Shown: in pieces, positions 10,576 to 21,800 of the stretch
How the letters are laid out: each line of letters opens with the position of its first letter
How positions within the stretch are numbered: the stretch's first letter is position 1
NCBI GenBank assembly: GCA_015698045.1
Contig: BLAL01000239.1
Location: 682,001 to 746,000, forward strand
From: Rhizophagus clarus
Lineage: Eukaryota > Glomeromycota > Glomeromycetes > Glomerales > Glomeraceae
DNA length: 64,000 nucleotides
Direction of reading: 5' to 3'
Made by a program: the position numbers and the translations under genes
Notes under the pieces: generated by a model
Seen by the model: the letters and a program-made list of their open reading frames with translations, nothing else
Told to the model about the DNA's origin: nothing
The model's database searches: none

Positions 10576-11603
10576 AATTTTTAATCTGTTAATTCTTACA
10601 ATAGGTTCTTCTGTAAGAAATTCTTATCCTTTTCATACATAAATCATCTATTTATTTTGCTTTGCGCAGCTTGGATAATTTTGCGCCACAGTACATTAAT
10701 CGTAATTAAGGAATGAGTTAAAATCATACAGGTGACAAATGATAACCTATTAAACTTAAAATGTAATCACTTTAGGAGTTAATTATCTAATTTCCACTTG
10801 TTCCAAAAGAGACAACTATCATTTAATAAACATGTTACTATACTCAACCCTTTTCCATTTGAAAAGTCAAATGTAAATTATGACAATTAATCTGGTACTG
10901 TAGATTTGAAACATCTTAAGAAAATGCTTACTTAATTAATAACATCAAATGAGATTAGGTACTTAAAAAGATGGTAAATGATATCAAAAATCATTAGTCA
11001 TCAATATGATAATATTACCAAATCTCGATGTAAGCGTTTTTTGTCGGAGTTTTACGTAAAATAATTTGATTTTGCATACTTGTCAAACATTCTTTGACAA
11101 TAAAATCTAATTTATTTTTATGGTAATCAAAATTTCCATAAATTTACATTTAATAAAGACAAATAACTTCTCAACCCCTAAAAATAATTCCATAAAATCT
11201 AATTTATTTTTATAGTAATCAAAATTTACATATAAATAATATGAGGAAACATTTTACCGAAACAAACATATCAAGATTTAACTCATTCATCCTTTGAAAC
11301 TTTACCAAATACTTTAAATTGAATCGTAAATGATTTTTCAAATTAAGTAATTAACCACCTAAAACGAGAAAATCATTTGCTTTATAGCGATTACCATTTT
11401 TGTGGTTAACTATAACATTATAACATTAGTTCATGCCGATCAGAGTCAGCTGTATAAGAAGCCCATCACACGTACAGTATTTTTTTTTTTTTTTTCTTTT
11501 TAAAAAAAAATAAAATAAAATAAAAATAAAAAACTGTACTGTACGTTAAAAAAAAAAAAAAAATAATAATAATAATAAAATAAAATATTTGAATATTAAT
11601 AGA
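10576..11603. other. intergenic, AT-rich
   Basis: No gene seen. At about 11467-11548 an inverted repeat built on CGTACAGTA and ACTGTACTGTACG encloses poly-T and poly-A runs and could form a hairpin upstream of the next gene. The phrase AAAATCTAATTTATTTTTATGG recurs with small changes near 11102 and 11197, a short local duplication. Confidence 0.4.
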
Positions 11604-12495
11604 ATGATTAGTAAGAAGACCAAAAATATAGTTTATGTAATCGAATCGATTATCAGGATGTTATCTTTAGCTTTAGGTAATTATTATTTATATAAATTCC
11701 TTAAATTAAAATATCTTAAATATAGAAAAATAACTAAATGTCGATCGTAATAAATTCCTAGCGATGGGCCTCGCTATCTATTCATTATTTTCGAATATCC
11801 CATATGCAACTTATGCTTCTGCGTCAGTATTTAACGATTTTTGTTAATTCATTTTCAAACAATTTATTCATGAATATAACGTAATATATTCTCCAATCAT
11901 GCTTAAAGTTGGGTTATTATTATGTTTGTATACATATCATTTGTTATTGTTGTGTACATATGTCGAAATTCAAATTCGCAAACGAAACAAACAAGGTAAT
12001 TTGTGAAATTTCATTTTTTTTTTTTAAAAAAAATTCATACGATATTAAATTAAAATTTTAATATGATCAGAATGATTTCTATCAAGATAATATTATTTAT
12101 AAGCGCATGTGAATTAATTCTTGTAGGTGAGTAAGCTTCGCAAATTCAGATCGAATAAGAATTCAAAATTCTCACTAATGATACTTTTAGCATTATCTGT
12201 TAGATTTAAATGTCAAACTAGACATTGTATATCTCATTTAGTTATTGTAGCTAATGATGTTTTTCAAATCACTATAGCTACATGGGATTTGTTGAAATCA
12301 ATTTGTATTATTTACTCCTTATCCAGTAGACGTGAAATACCTCCCAACTTAATTGGTTTTTCAGTTGAAAATGATAATCCAAAAAAACCTGTTCCCCCAA
12401 TAATTGAACCAATATTTATGAGAGTAAATCAAAGTAGCAATAGAGAAATTGAAAATGATGATGATATTATCATATCAGATTATGTAATCTGCTAA
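11604..12495 (+). CDS. small multi-pass membrane protein, 'PVPP' family member 1
   Basis: Four exons (11604-11676, 11762-11826, 11909-11995, 12127-12495) keep frame and give 197 residues. The protein starts MISKKTKNIVY and has hydrophobic stretches at about 14-40, 46-62 and 88-100, a weaker one near 120-140, and a hydrophilic tail with ENDNPKKPVPP. I do not recognise a named family. It shares SLMILLALSVRF-type and ENDN..K.PVPP motifs, in the same order, with the minus-strand gene at 30176-31123, so the two are distant paralogues. The start is the only ATG fitting the splice phases. Function unknown. Confidence 0.5.
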
Positions 12496-12513
12496 GTAAA
12501 TGATGTATATAAT

Positions 12514-12623
12514 AACTATTTTATTATGACGTGTTTATATCCTAGCTTAAAAAAAATTATTTTAAAAACTATTTTATTATGACGTATTTATATCCTAGCT
12601 TAAAAAAAAAAATTATTTTAAAA
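12514..12623. repeat. tandem duplication of a 54-base unit
   Basis: Two head-to-tail copies begin ACTATTTTATTATGACGT and carry TTATATCCTAGCTTAAAAA. They differ by one substitution and the length of the A run. It lies just downstream of the membrane-protein stop codon. Confidence 0.85.
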
Positions 12624-12704
12624 GCTATTTTTTTTTTTAATTAACACGGAAAATATAAATCTACATTCTATAATATAAAAAAACAAAAGGACTTCAAATA
12701 AAAA

Positions 12705-13943
12705 TTATTCAACAAGTTCAATACACCACTATAATAAAAGAAATACATATTAGTCATTTTTCATTAAAATAAGAATTTCATATTTGACATTACCTCATCA
12801 TTTGCACCAATTCTATCAGAATGGCCAACTACTTCCTGTAATGCTTCATTGTTAATGGTAAAAGTAAAATCATGACTTCGTAAATAAAGATCTGGCTGAC
12901 TTCCAATAATTTTTAAATTAATTGTATCTTTTGAATTTACATATAATGCATTATTGTTTAATTTTACGAATTGACAATTCGAATTGCTATAAATTTTATT
13001 ATTACAAAATGCTATAAATATAAAAATGTAATTGATATGATAATCTATAATATTGAAAATAATACATATAATCGTGACCGCATACCTTCTGATTGTCCAG
13101 TTTTTGGAGATTTATAATGGTAACTTAAACCAAATATACTAATAGTTCCTTTATGTTTCAAATAAAATTTGTCATTATATGAAACCATATTCTGTTGATA
13201 CAGACTATCGCTCTGAGATTTTGTCAAGAACCAAATAGATTGTGAATTACAAAATTTTTCGCCAGCAAATACCTAATAAAAAAAAATGAAAGAAATATTT
13301 CAATAAAATATGATGATCAAATTTCAAATCAAAAAAAAAGAAAATCACTAACAATTTGCTTTTGAGAACCTGTTTGATAATTTATATCACAACTTGATAA
13401 ATATCTACCAGTTGTAACATGTTTCAAAGCGATTAGAGAATCGTATTTAATTACTTTTAATTCATCAAGTACAACTTCACTAAATAACTTAATTATTTCA
13501 TCAATATAATAAGGTATTTCTTTTGAATTAATATTATTATCTATCCTTTTTATAAATTCTTTTTTAAAGAAATCATTCGAATAAGAATTAACAAGTAAGG
13601 TTTTGAGTTCTTCAGGGTCATTAATCTCAGCATAATTACAAAGTAAACGAAACTTTGTAAGGAACGAAACAATGTCCTCTTCTTCAGGATTATATTTCAT
13701 TAATTGTAATTTTTTTTTACAAGAATTTTTGAAAATAGAAAAGGTTGTATGTGACTTAAGAGTTTTAATAAGTTTATCAAATGAATTAATTTCTTTAGGA
13801 ATAATTATTGTGAAATCTATCATAAGTTTACAAATTTTAAGAATTTGTATTTCACTTTCAATTCCTTTTAAGTAACAGTGTGTTTGTATTTGCTTCATCC
13901 ATTCTTCAGGATGAATGTTTCCATCATATTTTGGTAAATCCAT
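12705..13943 (-). CDS. MIR-domain protein, paralogue B
   Basis: Four exons (13943-13353, 13272-13086, 13011-12794, 12728-12705) give 339 residues with the same intron phases as paralogue A. The start is the ATG at 13943 (MDLPKYDGNIHPEEWMK), chosen because it aligns with the starts of the other copies; the frame is open further upstream. The N-terminal helical region is followed by the MIR part: LIALKHVTTGRYLSS, YQTGSQ, FYLKHKGTISIFG and LRSHDFTFTINN. The last exon encodes WCIELVE. It is closest to paralogue A and probably arose by local duplication. Ligand and role unknown. Confidence 0.8.
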
Positions 13944-16019
13944 GTTAAAGATATTTTTAGGAAAAAAAAAATGTTTAAATGATTTCAAAATTGGTAACTC
14001 ATTCTGACAAACCACGTGCCTTTATTAAGTGGATTTGCTGATGATTCTGCCAAATTATGATAGTACCACAAGTACAAACGCTTAACAATCGATGATTCCT
14101 GCCTTATAACCTTTGTTGTATGATGATCTGGAAATATCTTTCCACCACTCCTCAATGATCCAGAATATCGTACTGTCACCTATAAACAACATAGTCCGAA
14201 ATTTGAAATCTTATTTATTTATATAGTATACCTTATTTTTAAAGTACTTTGTTAGAATATAATAATTGCCGCGTAAACGGCAAAATTTTTTTTTTGACAT
14301 ATTACATGGAATTTTTATGGATTTCCATGGAATTTTTGTAAAATCATAAAATTCCATGAAAACTAATCCCGAAATTTTGCTACTAATTTAAAATTATCAA
14401 ACTTTGACTTGTAATATTAATTAAAGTTTTTAATAAATTCTATAAAACAAACCGATAGAAATGTTCAGTACATGTTGATCTATCATTTTATCGGTTTAGT
14501 TTCTTATTTTTCTATTCAATTTACAATTTATAAAAATTTTAAGTCACATAATATTGTTGTTGTTTATAGATGACGGCCACCATACTTTTTTCCAAAAAGT
14601 TCATCATCTGTTTCAGAATTTTTATACGTTTTTCTCGTTGTCGTTTAACCTAATCTTAATAATAAGGTTCAAAAATTTTCTATTTTAATAAATATGAATA
14701 AGATTATACAAACCTTTCATTAATTATATTTCCAAAAATTTCAGAAATTGTAACTCAATAAATTTTTTTTAAAAAAAATTTTTTTTTATTAAACATAAAT
14801 GTTCGTGGGTCATGTCATATAACATTTATTATATTATTAAAGAAAAAGTTATTAGGTTCCACAAGTGTCGGGCGTGGTATCATTAACAAGTTCAGGAAAC
14901 AGTGCAGAGTAATTAATGATTGTAAGTATTATACCCAAGGCGTTTATGTTTAATGCAGTGTTCAACTTGTATATCAAATTTTCTTTTTTTTAACATTTTG
15001 AGAAATGCCGTCACGATAAACTTAAAACTCTGAGAACCTTCTAGATTTTGTACGTACAGCTGCAACAACAAATACATAATTAATTGTACGTATGAAATGA
15101 TTAAGAAATTAGACCAGTCTATATCTAAGAAGTTAAACAGTCTGTACATTTAATTATTCTTCTTTTAGAAGAGCAACGTATTCAGACACGTATAAAATAA
15201 ATTCTACAATTCGTGATTTGTGATTTGTGATGGTATTTATTTTATTTTATTTTTGATACTGGCTGTTTTTTCTAATTTTTTTTTTCATAATCTAAATGCT
15301 TCCAAAAATGCCATAAATATACATCTCTCAATTGTTTAATAATGAGAATTATGTTTGTAAATCTTATAAATAAGACTTGTTTTATGTATTTAGCTAATAA
15401 TTACCTCCTTTTTTATATTAATATTTCATCCATGGATTAAATCATCATAAATTACCATTGGTCTAAGTGGTTCAATTTCATTATCATAATAGTGTTGGCG
15501 TTGTTAAAAGCAATTATTCAGGATATAATATTAATATCCACGTCCTAACTGGTAAGTCACTACGTGAAACTCATAACAGATAAAACAAGATGTATAACCA
15601 AAATCTTTTGATTTCTTAATATAATAGAATTAAAAATTCATTGTAAGAAAGTACTGTACGTGCCTCTAGTATTTTCTCATTAATTTCATCCTTTGGAATC
15701 TTCAATTACTTATAGCGATAAAGTTATTGTAATAAAATATATTGCACTAGATACAAATTTCACACAATTTTGTCGCTTTTAAACAGTTGATCTTTGAACG
15801 AAAATCAAATCGACTACAACTTATAAACCATTCATACATGAGAGTAATTATCAGCTTTAATCAAGGTAGAATTCCGTCATATTGTTTATATCAACCTTAA
15901 AAGTATTAAACGTGCGTTATTATTGAAAGAATACTTACGGGATGTAAAAATATGTTCATTAAACCATATAATATTTTATTACTTCTATCATTGATATGCT
16001 CTATAGATATTTTTGACAG
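13944..16019. other. 2-kb intergenic stretch
   Basis: Contains the promoter of MIR paralogue B. The minus-strand frame at 13985-14179 (MTVRYSGSLRSGG...) is fairly polar and could be a lost exon or a transposon scrap, but has no support. A hairpin at 14326-14358 (CATGGAATTTT and its complement) follows another copy of ATGGAATTTTTATGG near 14306. No RNA gene or further coding region could be supported. Confidence 0.4.
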
Positions 16020-16915
16020 TTTCAATACGCCATTATAAATAGGAAATGTAAATATAATCAATTAAAAAAAATTAATATTGAATACTCATCATTTCTACTA
16101 ATTCCTTCTTGATAACAAATGACTTCTTGAAAAGTTTTCTCTCCAATAATAAATATGAAATCATAACTACGTAAAACATAACCGTTACAATCTAAGTAAT
16201 TATCTCTCTCGTTTCCATGAGGTATTTCCATTTATTGATAAAATTGAATAGGAACTTCTATATATACTCTTCCTACACTTGCTAAAACACGAACTAAGTT
16301 CAGTTGCCTTATGGATCAAATAAAATTATTTTCACTTAACAAATTTTCATTCTTCCAATAAATACCTTAAATACAGTAAAAAAATTATAAATAAAAGAAC
16401 AACTTATTTAAAATTAATACATATCATAACCTGTTCATTAAATAAATATTTTGCTTATTGCGACATATTTTAGAGCAATAATAAAATATTTAATTATTTC
16501 TAAATCATCATCTAATACAATTTCGCTAAATTCTCTTTAAAATATTTCATCTACTAAACCAATACCATTTATTCTTCTTATCTAAAATATTCATTCGAAT
16601 ATGAATTAACGAGCAAGTTTTTAATTTCTTCAAATTTATCTAAAATTAGCATGGAATGTAAAAGTAAAAAATTTCCTGATATTTAAAATATTCATTTCAC
16701 AAAAAATCTTTTAGAAATGATAAAAAGTTGTATATAATTATATTAAGTTCATCTAAGAAGTTAAATTTTATTAATAGGAATGATTATGGTAGAATTTACA
16801 AATTTTTAAGAATTTTTGTTCAATTTCAACAAAGTTTGTGCTTTGTTTTAACTATTCTATAGGATGAATATTTCCAGTATATTTAATATATTTAATATAT
16901 TTTAATAGTTCCACA
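16020..16915 (-). pseudogene. decayed MIR-domain paralogue C
   Basis: Homology to the flanking MIR genes is clear but broken. Near 16915 the N-terminus reads ELLKYIKYIKYTGNIHPIE and then meets TAG (16852-16854) where the copies A and B have Trp. Further on, fragments such as EEIKNLLVNSYSNE, LRSYDFIF and EKTFQEVICYQ are recognisable in different frames, with several stops and deletions. A last-exon-like WRIETV lies near 16037. All four exons of the family can be matched in order. It is a dead copy between B and D. Confidence 0.75.
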
Positions 16916-17136
16916 TTTAAAAAATTTGAGAAAAAAAAAATCAAATAAAAAATTTCAATAGATTACACAATGTTTATTCAAATGATTCAAATTATATGAC
17001 TTAACTAAAAGAAGTAATAAAGATATGTATTGTATAATTTGTACCATAATCAATAATAATAATGTTATTATAATAATAAGATTATAATTTATATTAAATA
17101 TATATGATTAAACAATTGATTTGAATGAAAATATTT
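16916..17136. other. short intergenic gap between MIR copies
   Basis: AT-rich sequence; nothing recognised. Confidence 0.4.
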
Positions 17137-18457
17137 TTAAATATTATTATCATTCTCAACAATTTCAATTTGCCACTATATAAAATAAATATTAAAAATT
17201 AGAAATAGAATATTTTAAATAAATAAAAGAAATACTGTAATAATAATTATTCCTAAAAATAAATTACCTCATCATTTCCATTGAATCTTCCCCTATGACC
17301 AATGACTTCCTGAAATGACCTATTCCCAATTCCAAATCTGTAATTATGACTAGATAAAATATAGTTATCAGGATTATCGAAATTGTCAGCTTCATCAGAA
17401 TATTCAGAAGAAAAATCCGAACTTCTTAAAGTTATTATATCTTTTGTTTTCACGTAATGTGTATTATTATTTTTTGTTGTATTGCAACGTAAAGTTGAGT
17501 AATAGTAATCGCTTCTACAATGTACTGTAATATAAAAATAATTAATTAATAACTAATAAACATAATAAACTGAATGAATTCATAATTATATGTAATTTAT
17601 GTAATGAATACCTTCTGTAAATCCAGTTGTAGGAGATTTATAACATCTTTCTATATATAATTCATGACCAGTCGATTTATGAGTCAAATAAATATCATCA
17701 CCATAAATTATTTTATCAGTTTGGTATGAATTACAAGAATTCAATACCCATAAAATATTTGATTTTTCATCGAATTTTTCACCAGTAAATACCTAAAATA
17801 AATAAATAAATAAATAAAAAATTTAGAATTAACAAAAATGATATAAATAAATAAATTAATTAAAAAGTTTATACATACTATTTGTTGTCTAGAACCTGTT
17901 TGATATTTCATATTACAACTAGATAAATATTTTCCTGATGCAACATGTTTTAAAGTAACTATTGAACCATATTTAATGACTTTTAATTCGTCAAAAACCA
18001 CATCGCTAAATACTTTAAATATTTTATCTATGGAATTAATACCATCCACACTTTTTAAAAATTCATTTCTAGAAAATTCATTTGATGAATATGTTTTAAA
18101 AAGTAGGTTTTTAATTTCTTCAGGATCATAAATTTCCGCATCATTACAAAGTGAACGAAATTCGGCAAGGAATGTTGCAGTATAATTTCCTTCTTTCTCA
18201 GGAATATATTTCATTACTTGTAATTTTCTTTTACAAGAATCTTTAAAAATGCCAAAGGTTGGATGTGACCTAAGAACTTTAATAAGTCTGTCCAAAGTAT
18301 CAATGCCTTCTGGGATATAAATACTTGAATTTATCATTAAAATGCATAATTCAAGTATATCAAGTTCATTCGAAATTCGATTTATTTTACAGTATGCACG
18401 CATTTGTTTAACATATTCATTAGGATGGCAAGTCCCATTATATTTTGGTATTTCCAT
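17137..18457 (-). CDS. MIR-domain protein, paralogue D
   Basis: Four exons (18457-17879, 17792-17612, 17524-17268, 17175-17137) give 351 residues with the family intron pattern. It starts MEIPKYNGTCHPNEYVKQMR; an in-frame ATG four codons upstream (18469) is possible, but the downstream one aligns with the paralogues. MIR landmarks are SIVTLKHVASGKYLSS, YQTGSRQQI and FGIGNRSFQEVIGH. Exon 3 is longer than in A and B because of an acidic insert (SEYSDEADNFDNPDN). The last exon encodes a longer tail, WQIEIVENDNNI. It is the most diverged intact copy. Function unknown. Confidence 0.8.
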
Positions 18458-18842
18458 TGTCGAAAACATATCGTTAAAAAAAAGAAAAAAAAATTTATAA
18501 AGTTATATATTTATAATTAAATTAATGAAATGATCGTCGGTGCTATTGTGTCGATTAATGTTTTTATAGATTTTTATAGACCGATATCAGATATTGGATG
18601 TGGACATCTTAACCGCATTAGGTCCTAACGACCGAATTATTTGGTCATGTGATCTATTGATTCCAAATTAAGCAATATTAACTATGTTGCAGTTTTAACA
18701 ATAAATACTTAATTGCTTTTATCGCTTTTGTCCTTTTTATCCCTGTATAATGGCAATTTAAATGTACACAATATTTTATCTATATGACTAGATGTAATTA
18801 TTAATTAGATTTATTTACAAATGGTGTGTCATATCAAACTAA
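18458..18842. other. intergenic between MIR copy D and the helicase
   Basis: 385 bases holding the presumed promoter of MIR copy D and the 3' end of the helicase transcript. No further signal seen. Confidence 0.4.
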
Positions 18843-21800
18843 CTAATTTGTAATTCGTAATTGTAATTTTGCAATTTCTTCAATTAATAATTGCTGAGCG
18901 TGTCTTTGATCCTCTTCATTAAAATCTTGAGAATCATCAATAAAAAAAGATGAAACCTTCTGAATATCAATAATATTATCTCGATATCTTATTTATATAA
19001 ATGCGTTAGTAAAATGATAATTACATACATAATGTGACAAAGAAAAATAAGTATAATAAAACATACTCTTTAGTAACATTGACCAGTACATCATCTTCAT
19101 AATTAATATGTTCTGGTAGTTTAGTCTTCATATTAGGATCAGGTGTGATAAACATTCTCGCGTTTAGATCTTCTCTCGTGAATTTTCTCTCTGGGTTTTT
19201 CTGATCCACCACTCGACTAATATAGAATAATAAATTACTGTTTAAATAAAAGATAGAATTAATATAATATTGCTATAAAACTTACATTGATAAACTCATT
19301 TTATGCACTGAATTATTGAATAATTTATCTTCAAATGTTCCAGCCGTTATCAAACGATAAACGAATACAGGTTTCGTTTGACCATATCGATATGCCTAAG
19401 TTAAGTTAAAATAAATAAACACGAAACAAATCTTTCAACATTCACAGATAACCATAATATGTTTACCCTGCCGATGGCTTGTTCCGCATGACTAATAATA
19501 AAAGATAAAAATGAATATTTACGTAAATTTCGGAGTGGATATTATTAATTAACACTTACCTTGGGTTCCATTCACCATCAACCAAAATAACTCTATTAGC
19601 TCCCACTAAATTGACACCTAGAGCGGCAGTCTATAATAAAATTAATAGATTTTACGAATCAGCCTAAACTAATAAAATAAATCATACTTACCCTAACCGA
19701 TATTAATGCAACTCGCCATAGTTTAGTACGATTAAAATCTTTTATTAGCACTTGCCGATTCTTTGAGAGAAACAATAAAAAATTACGTTAATTTTTAAGA
19801 TCAAATTCATAAATTAATTCAACCAAATTCGAACTCACCGAAGAAGCCGTGCTCCCATCTATTCGCATATAGTGAGAATCACTACCAGGTTTCCATTTTC
19901 GTATTATTTTTTCAATGAAATCTATCATATATAAAATTTTAAAAATTCATAAAAGTAGTTTCAAACTAAAGAAAAATTAACCAAAGTAGAATGATATTAC
20001 CTAAAGTAGGAATACTTTTAGAGAAAACTAGTACTTTGTCTTTTTTTAATTCACATTTCTCCAAAATTTTCATTAACACTTCCATTTTACAACTCTCAGA
20101 AATAACATCCAAATCTTTAAAATTTATAATGCAAAGTTAGTTAAAAGTTCCTTGTTTAATTATATAAAATAAATATGATATATCAAACCTTTCATATTGC
20201 TCACGATGTTATAAATGTTTTCGCGAACGGTTCTTGGCATCCTTAAAAAGTTAAAAAAAAACAATATTAATAATATATATATAATATGTTTTCCTTTGCG
20301 AATAAAATAACATAAAAATACATTTTTGACTCTTCTATTGCGGTCACTTCTCCATCGTCGCCTGTCAAATCTATAACTTTTTGATATGATGGTTCAATTA
20401 CTGATAGAAACGTTTAAAATTTTAATAACTATATATACAAGTATAATTACCAATTTTTTCTTTTGCTTTGTTCTCTTTAACCTTGTAACTTCCATATCTA
20501 TTTGGATCAAGGCTTGGCTAAATAATTTAACGAATTAATAATAAGGTAATAAAGAATTCAAATATAAGTTTTGATAGATACCAAGACTATTCCAGGATGA
20601 TTGCATATAACACCCAAAAGATGTGAATATTGTATATTCGGACCTCCTTCACTTTTTAGTGCATCAATTAAAGCCTTGTAAATGTCAAGAAAGTTTAAGA
20701 ATGATTAACTCAAATCTAATAAATTAGAATACACAATATAAGTATTTTAAATACCTTATATATTTCTAATTGACGTCCATGCATTCTGCAGGAAATAAGA
20801 TATTCTACTTTTGTAGGCAGATCCTGTTCCAAAATACTAACATTTCTCCTATAATAAAACCGAAATCATTCAATATGGAAAATTTTTTTTTCGAAATTAC
20901 CTAATAATTAACAATTAGTTACCTATGAACAATATCTTCAATAATATTGCCAAGAACGTAAAGCATCTTTCTTGAAAGCTATAACACAATATTTATTAGA
21001 TGACAAAATTATATTACATATAAAAAATAAAGAAAAGGCAAAAAAAAAAACAAACAACGCAACCTTCTGATCCGCGGGATCGGCTTGTTTATACAAACCA
21101 TTCTGAATAGGTAACATGTATACTTTTCTAAAATCTTCAAGCTCACCCAAATAATTAGGACATACAAATTGAATCTGTAATCAGAATTAATATTAAAAAA
21201 AAGTGAATCCCACGTTATTTATGTTTTCATGTTTATTAATAATACGTACCATACACCAATACTCAACCTGAAAAAGAAGTAAATAAGAAATATGAGTATC
21301 AAATTAGCATATACGAAGGATTAATTTAGTTTTAAATAAGAATGGATATACTTCACCAAATTATTTTGTAAAGGTGATCCGGTCAAAATTATTCGACTTG
21401 GAGTTTTTAGACCCCTAAGAACATCATTAAGTTTTGTCTAAAAAAAATTTCATCATAATTATAATTTGCTTCAGTTTTTAAATATAAAATGAGCCAACTT
21501 ACATCCTTCGTTTTAAGTATATGACCTTCGTCTGCAACTACTAATGATGGACCTGGATCCAAGAAGAATTTATTGTATTCATCTCTGTGTGGTGAATTTT
21601 GTGTTACGAGATGCCTATACATTTCGTAACCAATCAAAAGCACGCCGCCTTCTTTGAACCATAAAGAAATGGTAGAATGACGCTGATTAAGGCCATTTTC
21701 TAAACAATAAAGTAGATAACTTGAATTAAATATTTCGAGCTAAAGTTAGTGAAATAACAATATAACTTACCACCATTGAATTTATGTATCGTGAATATAT

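Noticed and set aside
8087..18457. MIR genes as protein O-mannosyltransferases
   Set aside because: No transmembrane segments or PMT catalytic region are present; only the MIR-type repeats match.
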